From NCBI RefSeq assembly GCF_023284045.1, contig NZ_JAKIKQ010000012.1, forward strand, positions 62,001-126,000: a stretch of DNA of 64,000 nt, written 5' to 3'. Within the stretch, counting starts at the first letter, position 1. The number at the start of each line of letters is the position of its first letter. Positions 19,984 to 27,746 of this stretch are shown here, piece after piece. Under the pieces are notes generated by a model. That model had not been told where the DNA came from and did no database searches. It was given only the letters and a program-made list of their open reading frames with translations. Made by a program: the position numbers and the translations under genes. This DNA is from Shewanella kaireitica. GTDB taxonomy: Bacteria; Pseudomonadota; Gammaproteobacteria; Enterobacterales; Shewanellaceae.

Positions 19984-20838
19984 ATGAGTGAAAAAACGAT
20001 AAAGGAACTTCAGCTTCAGGTGACGGAATTAACGTCCAAAGTGAAAGAGTTGGAAGTTCAATGCAGTCAACCAACTTCTGCTGATAAATGTGTAGTTTGC
20101 GCCGCAACTGAATGCGCGGTATGCGACAGTGGTCAATCAGTGCGTAAGTGTGACAATTGCTTGCCTTGTATCATCAATTTCTGTGCCCCTTGCACGGTCA
20201 GTTTTTGTGCGCAATGTGAGCAAAATGCAGCTTACTGCTGCTTGACCTGCCAACCGACGTTGAAGTGCGTAACCTGTCAGCCAAATCTGCAATGTGTCAC
20301 CTGTGCACCGGGACCGGTTTATTACTGTGTGCCGTGTCAGCCAACGCAATGCGTAACTTGCGCTGCTGGGCCTGTTGAGCAGTGTGTGGCTTGCCAACCG
20401 AATTTGCAGTGTGCACCTTGCTACTACTGTGCTCCTTGTCAGCCGACAGTATTGTGCGCGCCATGCCAACCTACCGCTCAGTGTGTGACCTGTTTTACGG
20501 GTCCAGTCGAGCTGTGCGCACCGTGCCAGCCAAGCGTGCAGTGTGCGCCTTGCTACTACTGTATACCCTGTCAGCCGACGGTGCAGTGTGTCACGTGTTC
20601 TCCGAGCCCAGTTGCTTATTGTGCGCAGTGTCAGCCTACGCCCTGTGCAACAGGTTTACAGTGTTTGACCTGCCAACCGACGTTGCAGTGCGTGACTTGT
20701 GCACCGAGTCCTGTTGTGTGTTGTGTTCAGTGTCAACCGGCATCAAACCTGCAATGTGTTACCTGTAGGCCTTGTGAAACTGGTTACCAGTGTGCAAGTT
20801 CACCTGTGACATATTGCTTGTTGAGCGCAACTGGCTAA
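19984..20838 (+). CDS. Very long cysteine-repeat RiPP precursor candidate
   Basis: 284 residues. Residues 1-27 are a charged amphipathic helix ending in LEVQC, a plausible leader. From residue 27 on the protein is almost wholly CxxC units joined by Gln-Pro or Gly/Ser-Pro-Val linkers (QPTLQCVTCAPSPV type). I count about 56 cysteines, nearly 20 per cent. There is no signal peptide and few charged residues after the leader. Such a substrate suits a YcaO cyclodehydratase, which forms thiazolines from cysteine; Bacillus heterocycloanthracin precursors with repeated Cys-Xaa-Xaa are the nearest known type, but they are much shorter. A metal-binding, metallothionein-like protein is the main alternative. 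Ribosome site AAGGA precedes the ATG. Confidence 0.75.
   Translation: MSEKTIKELQLQVTELTSKVKELEVQCSQPTSADKCVVCAATECAVCDSGQSVRKCDNCLPCIINFCAPCTVSFCAQCEQNAAYCCLTCQPTLKCVTCQPNLQCVTCAPGPVYYCVPCQPTQCVTCAAGPVEQCVACQPNLQCAPCYYCAPCQPTVLCAPCQPTAQCVTCFTGPVELCAPCQPSVQCAPCYYCIPCQPTVQCVTCSPSPVAYCAQCQPTPCATGLQCLTCQPTLQCVTCAPSPVVCCVQCQPASNLQCVTCRPCETGYQCASSPVTYCLLSATG
20407..20671 (+). repeat. Two 44-codon internal repeats in the precursor gene
   Basis: The DNA starting at 20407 and again at 20539 encodes nearly the same block, QCAPCYYC then PCQPTV, with a 132-base spacing. This is the most regular part of the repeat array and indicates growth by in-frame tandem duplication. The end of the second copy is approximate. 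Confidence 0.7.
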
Positions 20839-20859
20839 CTAAGGTTCAATCATGGAAAG

Positions 20860-20892
20860 CAAACAACTCTAGCATGGTGCTAGGGTTGTTTG
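20860..20892 (+). promoter_or_regulatory. 15-bp RNA hairpin between precursor and YcaO genes
   Basis: Bases 20860-20874 pair with 20878-20892 throughout (one T-G wobble) around a TGG triloop. No U-tract follows (TTGTTTGGATTAAAGG), and the YcaO ribosome site AAAGGA begins 6 bases later. It would stabilise the precursor transcript or cause partial termination, so that less enzyme than substrate is made. Such hairpins are common between precursor and enzyme genes in bacteriocin operons. Confidence 0.75.
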
Positions 20893-20910
20893 GATTAAAG
20901 GAATAACAAG

Positions 20911-23391
20911 ATGAATACTCTTTTGCTTTCACCCGCTGCAACCATCACTCCCAATGTTCACGGGGTTTTATTGCAGTCAGATCTAGGCGATTTTCAGCTG
21001 CACGGTAAAGATGTCAGTGATTTTGTTACCACTGTCGTACCGTTATTGCAGGGGGATAATACCGAGCAAGCAGTATGTGAAAAACTACCAGATTATAGCG
21101 AAAGCAGTGTCAAGGCCGTCATTGCTTTACTCAAACAAAAAGGCCTGGTTGAGGAGGTTTCAGCGGATAACTGCTTTTCGCCACCTTGGGCCATGCACCA
21201 GCGATTTATCAATGCGTGGTCTAATAAAGAAACGCCTGATAATGAACTAAAAGATAAGAAAATACTGGTGATTGGGCTGGAACCTTGGTCAGTAAAAATG
21301 GTTGATGAATTAGCTTGTTCTGGAGTGGGGCATATTCATATTGTTGATAATGATGTTGTTACCACCGATGATATTCTTTGTCATCGCGCAATGGGCGAAC
21401 AAAGCGTTGGTTTAAAGCGTAGCGCTGTTTTAAAGGCGGTCATCGACCAGCAAAGTCCTTGGTGCAACATCACAACACAACCACTGGAAAAAGGCTGTCA
21501 TGGAATCGATTTAGCCGATGAGTTTGACTGGGACCTTGTAGTGGTGACATTGAGTAAAGAGGCAAAGCACTGGCTCTACCAAATATCGAAAACACTGCAT
21601 CATCATCAATTACCAGCATTATACGGTAGTTTAGACGGACTCGAATCTTGGATTGGCCCAGTAGTCAATTTAACCCCGTCAGCTAATGCTATTGATGCCT
21701 GTTGGAACTGTCTGCGATTACGTCGCTTAGGCACAGAGCAAGCACCTGATCTCGCCCATGAACTAGATAAGAGTGCTAACAACAGCGAGCAAACCAGCCG
21801 AGCACGCAATATGCTCAGTTCCATGGCGGCATTAACCGGGCACCAGTTGACGATGGAAGTGACAAAACTACTGTCGGGCTATATTCAAACGGACTTGGTT
21901 GGCAAAGTAAATGTGCAAAATCTTGTTACGAGTCAAGCCCAATCCCATAAAATTATCCCAGTGCCTTGGTGTAAGGTTTGTGGCTATGATCATCAATCTG
22001 CAGCCGCGCATACCTCGCTCGTCAAAGCGCAACAACTTAAACATGCTGGTATGCAGGTGGGCGCCATGAGCGCAGTCTCCGCACATAAAATCGAGCTGAC
22101 TAATCCATTGAACATGATGCATAGCGTTGATGATGTTACGGCGCTGTTTGAAGGTTGGGTTGATAACAAAACGGGTATTATTCGACTGTTAAGTGGTCAC
22201 TCTGCGCAGTTACCAGACTTTCCAGTGACAGCATCTGCCAGTGTAGCTAGTTTCACAGCCGGTCAATATGATCCTAGAGCGGTAGGGCAAGTGGGATCAG
22301 GCAAAGGACTCGATGGTGTTTCAGCCCATATTAGTGCCATTGGCGAGGCTATCGAGCGTTATTCAGCTGCAAGGTATCGCCTTGAAGATTGCCACTATGC
22401 ATCGATTAGCCAATTGACAGGCAGTTACCTTGACCCGAATGACTTAGTGCTCTATTCAAAAAAGCAGTATCACACACCACAATTCCCATTTTCTAGTTGG
22501 AACAAGAAGCGCAAAATCCATTGGAGTAAAGGTGTCTATTTAGGTGGGCAGGAACCAGTATGGGTGCCTTCTCTCCTGAGTTACTTTAACTTCAGTTGCC
22601 CCTATGAGGAACAGTTTAGCCAAGTCTCTTCTAATGGGCTGGCAGCAGGGCAAGACAATGATGATGCCGGGATCAGAGCGACCTATGAGCTGATAGAGCG
22701 CGATGCGATGATGTTAACTTGGTACGCCAAGCATCCCTGTCAGCGTTTAAAACTCGACACTGTTAACCACGGTAAAATGCGCGTGATGCTTGATGAGCTA
22801 TCAGCAATTGGGGTGCAGCTAGAACTGTATCTACTTGACGTGGGCATTCACGTGCCAACCATAGTGTGTTTAGCCTTTGGTGATGGGTTGCGCACTCCTG
22901 CAGTTTCCGTGGCGTTAGCTTGTCATGGTGATATTCAAGTGGCAATGAAAAAAGCCTTGTTAGAGCAGGGACATGTGATGCCGTATTTGTGCCACCTTAT
23001 GAGATCTGGCGCTAAAGTACCGCAACATGTCGGTGAGGTACAAAGCCTTGAAGATCACGCCGCTTATTATTTTAAGCTTGATAAGCGCTCAGCTTTTGAT
23101 TTTATGCGTCAACCGATAGAACAGGCAGTTAATGTCGACCAGTGGCACTACCCAATCGTCAAAGATTCAAGAGATCTTAACCAAAGGTTACTTGATGCTG
23201 GTGTTGAGGTTGCCATTGTCGATGTCACTTCACCAGATGTTGTACTCAGCCCCTTCAGAGTCGCCAGAGCGGTAGGTAAGCATATGCAACCTATACATTT
23301 TGGTGAACAGTATAAGCGTATAGATAACCCACGTTTGAAACGATTACTTGGCGGAGAGAGCGTCAATATGGATCCTCATCCAATTGCTTAA
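20911..23391 (+). CDS. E1-like / YcaO cyclodehydratase fusion (SagC-SagD type)
   Basis: 826 residues. The N-terminal part (1-370) has an E1/ThiF-like Rossmann segment (KILVIGLEPWSVKMVDELA, residues about 113-132) and two CxxC pairs (CWNC near 264, CKVCG near 354) that would bind structural zinc, as in TOMM partner proteins that capture the leader. The C-terminal part (400-826) is YcaO, with ATP-binding glutamates in AIGEAIERYSAARY (about 475) and YELIERDAMM (about 592). The chain ends in DPHPIA, a variant of the C-terminal proline-rich motif of YcaO cyclodehydratases. The expected reaction is ATP-dependent backbone cyclodehydration of cysteine to thiazoline. It follows the precursor at 72 bases. 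Confidence 0.9.
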   Translation: MNTLLLSPAATITPNVHGVLLQSDLGDFQLHGKDVSDFVTTVVPLLQGDNTEQAVCEKLPDYSESSVKAVIALLKQKGLVEEVSADNCFSPPWAMHQRFINAWSNKETPDNELKDKKILVIGLEPWSVKMVDELACSGVGHIHIVDNDVVTTDDILCHRAMGEQSVGLKRSAVLKAVIDQQSPWCNITTQPLEKGCHGIDLADEFDWDLVVVTLSKEAKHWLYQISKTLHHHQLPALYGSLDGLESWIGPVVNLTPSANAIDACWNCLRLRRLGTEQAPDLAHELDKSANNSEQTSRARNMLSSMAALTGHQLTMEVTKLLSGYIQTDLVGKVNVQNLVTSQAQSHKIIPVPWCKVCGYDHQSAAAHTSLVKAQQLKHAGMQVGAMSAVSAHKIELTNPLNMMHSVDDVTALFEGWVDNKTGIIRLLSGHSAQLPDFPVTASASVASFTAGQYDPRAVGQVGSGKGLDGVSAHISAIGEAIERYSAARYRLEDCHYASISQLTGSYLDPNDLVLYSKKQYHTPQFPFSSWNKKRKIHWSKGVYLGGQEPVWVPSLLSYFNFSCPYEEQFSQVSSNGLAAGQDNDDAGIRATYELIERDAMMLTWYAKHPCQRLKLDTVNHGKMRVMLDELSAIGVQLELYLLDVGIHVPTIVCLAFGDGLRTPAVSVALACHGDIQVAMKKALLEQGHVMPYLCHLMRSGAKVPQHVGEVQSLEDHAAYYFKLDKRSAFDFMRQPIEQAVNVDQWHYPIVKDSRDLNQRLLDAGVEVAIVDVTSPDVVLSPFRVARAVGKHMQPIHFGEQYKRIDNPRLKRLLGGESVNMDPHPIA

Positions 23392-23489
23392 CAGGCTGTC
23401 ACAGCCCCTCAATCATTAACAAGACCATGCTGTTAGCTATTTCTTTAGATAGCAGCAAGGACAAACTCTTTACCATCAAGGACGAACTG

Positions 23490-24440
23490 ATGAAAGTACT
23501 TGTATGCGGCACCAATTATGGCGCAACTTATATTCGAGCATTGGCCACAAAGCCTCAAAACCTTAGTTTGGCGGCAATATTGTCGACTGGCAGTCAGCGA
23601 TCAAAACAATATGCAGCACAACTGCAGGTACCACACTTTACTCAAATAGAGCAGATCCCGGCAGGTACCGTTGACATTGCTTGTATTGCAGTCGCTGGAG
23701 AAGGTGGGCAACAGTTAGCGGTGCAATGCTTGAATAGAGGGATTCACGTTTTGTGTGAGCACCCTGTTGGCGAGGAGTTTGTGCGTTATGCACTAGAGTT
23801 AGCTACAAAAAATGGCTGTCGATTTCATGTTAACGCTCATTTTGCCGACCTTGGTGCACCGCAAGCGTTTTACCAAGCGATTGCCACCGCTTCGCAACAA
23901 GCTCCCTGTATGCATTTTGACCTTAACGTCAATTTGCGCACTCTATATTCAGGACTGGATCTGTTAGGCAGAGCCTTAGGTTCACTGTCAAACATTGGAC
24001 TTGTTCCAGCAACTCAAATCGATAAGACAAAGGGGTTATTTGAAACACTGCAGTTAACAGGGCCTGAATTTTCAGTGTCACTGCTCTGTCAGAACTTTGC
24101 TTCACAACATGATGATGGCAGTGCAACACTGCTCAATCACCGCGTGAGCGCCACATTCCCCCATGGCAATTTGCTACTTTGTGAAACGGCAGGGCCTGTT
24201 TACTGGTTCCCATCACCAGTGTCTATGCCCGCTGAAACTTGGCAAAGTTACTTGCCTGTTCAGGTAGAACCTAGTAATCAGTATCAGCTGATGCAACATC
24301 GAGATTCAGCCAATATCAGTGCACTAAATAAGTTAGTCGCGAGTATTACTGAGCCAAATGCCATTATCGAGCAACAACCTGATTATCTAATTGGTTTGGC
24401 AAGATTGTGGGAGCAAACCTTAGCGGTGTTTCAAGGATAG
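23490..24440 (+). CDS. Thiazolinyl-imide-reductase-like oxidoreductase (Gfo/Idh/MocA fold)
   Basis: 316 residues. The N-terminal Rossmann motif is VLVCGTNYGATYIRAL. LAAILSTGSQRSKQYA, then VDIACIAVAGEGG and GIHVLCEHPVGEE follow the pattern of Irp3/PchG, which use NADPH to reduce a thiazoline to a thiazolidine during yersiniabactin and pyochelin synthesis. Here there is no nonribosomal synthetase; the enzyme sits next to a YcaO cyclodehydratase, so its substrate is probably the cyclised cysteine protein. The ATG at 23490 has AAGGA at 23479-23483; the in-frame ATG at 23427 would add 21 unconserved residues. Last gene of the cluster. Confidence 0.8.
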   Translation: MKVLVCGTNYGATYIRALATKPQNLSLAAILSTGSQRSKQYAAQLQVPHFTQIEQIPAGTVDIACIAVAGEGGQQLAVQCLNRGIHVLCEHPVGEEFVRYALELATKNGCRFHVNAHFADLGAPQAFYQAIATASQQAPCMHFDLNVNLRTLYSGLDLLGRALGSLSNIGLVPATQIDKTKGLFETLQLTGPEFSVSLLCQNFASQHDDGSATLLNHRVSATFPHGNLLLCETAGPVYWFPSPVSMPAETWQSYLPVQVEPSNQYQLMQHRDSANISALNKLVASITEPNAIIEQQPDYLIGLARLWEQTLAVFQG

Positions 24441-24470
24441 TGAATTTTCGCATAATGATTGTAAGCCCTT

Positions 24471-25140
24471 AGGCCGCGGGATTGCAGCCTAACACTGAAA
24501 TGCCTCAAAGTTAGTTAGCTTTCGAATGAGGACAGATTACATTTTTGTTGGTGTTGCCAAGTAATCTGTTTGAACTTGTGGCCTCATGGCTATTAATCGC
24601 CTCCAGCGGGGTATGTGCAGACACTGCTGAAGCACGCTTCAAGTACGTCCGTGTAAGCTCAGCGAAAACATCAGACCTCCATGGACGGAGGGAATGCCAA
24701 ATTATGTATGGAACAGAATTGGCCATGTTTTCGACGGCTTCAGCCGTATCTACACTGGTTAACTGGTGTTTCAATTTATACCCCTGCGGTTTGAAGCTTA
24801 ACGCGGAAATGCTCCAAAGTTGGTTAACCTTCGAATGAAGACTAATTACATTTTTGACTGGTGTTACTAAGCAACCTGTTTGAACTTGTAGCCTCATGGC
24901 TATTAATCGCCTCCAGCGGGGTATGTGCAGACACTGCTGAAGCACGCTTCAAGTACATCCGTGTAAGCTCAGCGAAAACATCAGACCTCCATGGACGGAG
25001 GGAATGCCAAATTATGTATGGAACAGAATTGGCCATGTTTTCGACGGCTTCAGCCGTATCTACACTGGTTAACTGGTGTTTCAATTTATACCCTTGCGGT
25101 TTGAAGCTTAACGCGGAAATGCCCCAAAGTGAGTTGGCCC
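24471..25140. repeat. 310-bp tandem repeat, two copies plus a partial third
   Basis: Unit 1 (about 24471-24780) and unit 2 (about 24781-25090) repeat with a 310-base period. Over the 210 bases beginning at 24581 and 24891 I find only two differences. A partial third copy of the opening motif (GCGGTTTGAAGCTTAACGCG) occurs at about 25091-25140. Each unit holds the self-complementary CCTCCATGGACGGAGG-like stretch. ORFs of 80-144 codons can be read on both strands but no strand looks favoured, so I treat the units as non-coding. I recall spurious proteins of this type in Shewanella annotations (memory, unchecked). Confidence 0.85.
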
Positions 25141-25146
25141 TCTATT

Positions 25147-25600
25147 AATTTTATCAAGCTACGCTTGACCTAAGTCGTGACGCTTCGCCCACTCCAGAGC
25201 CAAGGGGCAAAGCGCTTGCGCCCCTTGACAATCCCTCAGCGCCCCAGACGAAGTTGTTTCCCTCGTACTTATTTGAAATCACCTAGCGCTTCCGATGGGA
25301 CATCCTGTCCCGCGAAAGCTATGCCCACATCCGTGTGGGCATTACGGTTATTTCTTCAACGTACTTCGGCAACTCCGATGGGGAATAGGTGTTTCCTGCT
25401 AGTTTCGTAACTAGGTTTTGCCCCAAAATGATTTTCACTGGTAGAGGTTGTTAGTAGCGCAATTAAAGCTTTGGGCTTATAAAAGCTAATGCGAGACGCA
25501 AGACCTGCCCCGGAATTATCATATAGGCCGGAGCCTAGTGACTTTTCTACCTGCGTGAACATTGCACTTTATGCAATGTCGCAGGTTCTTTGTTTCACTC
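25147..25600. repeat. Hairpin-rich non-coding repeat block
   Basis: The block contains several strong stem-loops: GGGGC/GCCCC around AAGCGCTT (about 25204-25224), GGGACA-TCC-TGTCCC (about 25300), and a perfect ATGCCCACA-TCCG-TGTGGGCAT (25321-25342). ORFs of 68 and 77 codons overlap in opposite directions and show no ribosome site, so I do not call genes. Probably a second dispersed element type abutting the 310-bp repeats. Confidence 0.55.
25549..25586. other. Two-part stem-loop near the end of the repeat block
   Basis: ACCTGCG (25549-25555) pairs with CGCAGGT (25580-25586), and inside it ACATTGCA (25559-25566) pairs with TGCAATGT (25572-25579), with a TGA bulge. It could mark the end of the repeat or act as a bidirectional block to transcription. 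No U-run follows. Confidence 0.55.
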
Positions 25601-25764
25601 AGGCAAAGAAACAGGGAATCAGTTCTTTCTATATTACAACTCATTGTTAACAATCTGGTTTACTGTTAGTCTTGAGTGATTAAAGTATTGGCAACCTGTT
25701 CTTATTAAGACCGTTCTTATTCGGAATTCAGCCTAATATACTGTTATATTTCAAGGAGGGTTTG

Positions 25765-26217
25765 GTGAAATATTTAGGGATATTAGTTCTTTTATTTGCT
25801 GCTTCTAAAATAAATGCAGAAACCTTTTCGTTCATTGGGTCTCCAGTTTCTGTCGTTAAAAGCGAACATCCATGCGAATACTTTCTCTCTGCAAGTGATA
25901 AAGAAATCGTGTGTATGAATGTTGCTTTTATACTAAATTATGAAGTTGTAGAATGGTATGGAGAAAGCATACCTAAAGAAGAAGTTCAATTCGTTGGTTT
26001 TAATCATTTTACAGGTTTACCTAAATATACCGCCTTTTCATACGCATTAGTTACTTTAGAAAGGCGCAATGAAAAACTCATCTTAAAAGGTATTAAGCCT
26101 GTAGTTAACGTTGATAGTGATGATGATTACATTTGTGTTAAAGAGCGTACTATGATTGCTGATGAGTGTACTGAAACTCAAGAAGTAAAAGAATACCTGT
26201 CAATAATTGAAATATAA
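25765..26217 (+). CDS. Small secreted protein of unknown function, likely integron-cassette gene
   Basis: 150 residues. An N-terminal signal peptide (hydrophobic residues 3-13, cleavage likely after INA) precedes an acidic mature domain with five cysteines (CEYF, CMNV, CVKE and CTETQ among them), suggesting a periplasmic, disulfide-bonded protein. I recognise no family. GTG at 25765 is preferred over TTG at 25762 because AAGGAGG (25753-25759) is then 5 bases away. The stop codon TAA is the first three bases of a TAAC box at 26215-26218, which I read as the 5' end of its attC site. AT-rich compared with the core genes. No partner gene is evident. Confidence 0.7.
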   Translation: MKYLGILVLLFAASKINAETFSFIGSPVSVVKSEHPCEYFLSASDKEIVCMNVAFILNYEVVEWYGESIPKEEVQFVGFNHFTGLPKYTAFSYALVTLERRNEKLILKGIKPVVNVDSDDDYICVKERTMIADECTETQEVKEYLSIIEI

Positions 26218-26233
26218 CACATATGAGCCTCCT

Positions 26234-26702
26234 GCCGGTCAATAGGCGAGCCTAACTTATTTGGCTGCTTTTGCAGTCAAATTAAAACCAATCAACAAAT
26301 TCATCTACTTCGTCTGTCAGTTAGCTGTCAAATCATCGTTTACAGCAAACACATATAGAGGCTCTCTTAGTGCGATCTTATCGCTGCCTGACGCTTTTTA
26401 ATCCTTTGAAATATCAGGGGCACTAGACAGTTATCGGTTAACCCTAAGATGGCACTATTCAAGTCAGAGGTGCTTTTTGCACAGTTAGTTTCAGGCTCAT
26501 TTAAGGTGTAAACGACTTTGGTGATTGTACTCATTAATGCGCGCCAATAAGGTGTCTAATCAAGTCAACGTAGCTTAAATAGCATTTGGCATAGTGATGA
26601 TGGTAAGAAATCATTGCTTCATTAGCCACATCATTCACGGTCATGCTCGCTTCTCTTTTCAAGAGTATCTAGTTAGATGTTCAGCTCACCTTATTGCGCG
26701 AC
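26234..26702 (-). ncRNA. Non-coding end of the IS: candidate bridge RNA region
   Basis: The 469 bases between the inverted repeat and the transposase stop contain no ORF. In IS110-family elements a structured non-coding end encodes the bridge RNA that pairs with donor and target DNA; in the IS1111 subgroup it is reported downstream of the transposase, as here. The 7-mer CAAGTCA, present at the target junction (27824-27830), occurs twice here (26460-26466 and 26561-26567; the second extends to ATCAAGTCA). RNA boundaries and fold were not determined. Confidence 0.4.
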
Positions 26703-27746
26703 TTATCCTTTTAAGAATCTTTGCTCATCAAACACCGTTTTTTTCTTCAGCATGAAATAGACGCAGCGGCCAAGCTTATGGGCCAGTGCAGATAGAGCCT
26801 TGGCTTTACTCATTCTCTTTTGTAATCGATTAAGGTAATTTCGGGCTTTGTCATTGCCACGTAGGTAAAGCACTGCCGCTTCAGAGAATGCCCACTTCAA
26901 GTGCGCATTACCGATTTTATTGCCACTCGTGCCGTAGGTTTTTCCTGCAGATTCAGCTTTGCATTTCACTAATCGAGAGTAAGAAGCGAACTTTTGTACT
27001 GATTCAAATCGGGCGACATCACCGATTTCATATAAAATTGTCAGCGATAAAATCTTACCAATTCCAGGCACGGTTTTAAGCAGTTCTAAATACACAGGGT
27101 TATGGTTTTTGGCCTGTTTTTCAATAAACCATTCGAGTTGAGCGAGTTCCTTGGCGTAGCAATCAAGGAGTGCCATATCTAAATCGATATTACGCTGGAC
27201 GATAGGATCTTGATATTGCTCCCGCAGTTTTTGTCTAGCAGAGATATTTTTAAGGTTTAGGTCAGTGGAAGGTAAGTTGTATTGGCTGTTGGTATTAACC
27301 ACATGACCTTTAAGCATAGCGCCGTGACGGACAATCTTCATACGTCGACGTAACAGGTCACGTGCAGCACGCATTTCGCTAGGGTAATCGTAGGCTATTG
27401 GGAAATTACCACCACGCAATAATGTCGCAATTTTAAAGGAATCGACTTTATCATTCTTGGTTTTACCACCGTGAATGGCCTTCATATAAAGCGCATGGCC
27501 TAGTACAAAATCGATACCCAGTTCAGCACACCAGTCAGACACCCAATACCAACAATGCATACACTCAACCCCAACGATGACATTGCCAATATAGGGTTCG
27601 AGTATGAGTAATAAGTCATCTTTGTCCGCCCCTATCTTTCTGTGAACGACAACTTCTCCTTTAGAATCAATGATGCAGACATAAAGTAAACGTGCATGTA
27701 AATCAATACCACAGTAGTATGGATGTGAGTTATTATAAAATCTCAT
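26703..27746 (-). CDS. IS110-family transposase (IS1111 subgroup)
   Basis: 347 residues. The N-terminal RuvC-like DEDD domain shows YCGIDLHARLLYVCIID (first Asp), VGVECMHCWYW (Glu) and KNDKVDSFKIATLL (the Asp pair). The C-terminal transposase-20 domain has TVPGIGKILSLTILYEIGD, and a conserved serine is expected in SRLVKC. IS110 enzymes recombine DNA guided by an element-encoded RNA. The ATG at 27746 is preceded by AGGAG at a good distance, so the longer reading from 27782 is not used. The gene is intact, so the element may be active. It runs against the flanking cassette genes. Confidence 0.93.
   Translation of the reverse strand: MRFYNNSHPYYCGIDLHARLLYVCIIDSKGEVVVHRKIGADKDDLLLILEPYIGNVIVGVECMHCWYWVSDWCAELGIDFVLGHALYMKAIHGGKTKNDKVDSFKIATLLRGGNFPIAYDYPSEMRAARDLLRRRMKIVRHGAMLKGHVVNTNSQYNLPSTDLNLKNISARQKLREQYQDPIVQRNIDLDMALLDCYAKELAQLEWFIEKQAKNHNPVYLELLKTVPGIGKILSLTILYEIGDVARFESVQKFASYSRLVKCKAESAGKTYGTSGNKIGNAHLKWAFSEAAVLYLRGNDKARNYLNRLQKRMSKAKALSALAHKLGRCVYFMLKKKTVFDEQRFLKG

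Noticed and set aside
20137..20469. 110-codon ORF opposite the precursor gene
   Set aside because: It is a shadow of the repetitive Cys-rich gene on the other strand.
19984..20838. Metallothionein-like metal store as the primary reading of the repeat protein
   Set aside because: Not excluded, but the adjacent YcaO cyclodehydratase and the shared leader-like segment favour a RiPP substrate.
24471..25140. CRISPR array
   Set aside because: Two long, almost identical units with no short repeat-spacer alternation and no cas genes.
24511..25148. ORFs of 80-144 codons on both strands in the 310-bp repeats
   Set aside because: They are repeated copies in a non-coding-looking repeat, overlap on opposite strands and lack ribosome sites.
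25177..25562. ORFs of 77 and 68 codons in the hairpin-rich block
   Set aside because: Opposite-strand overlap, no ribosome sites, and multiple stem-loops running through them.
25654..25746. A further attC site between TAAC at 25654 and GTTA at 25743
   Set aside because: The inner sequences do not pair as an attC should; only the outer TAACA/TGTTA matches.
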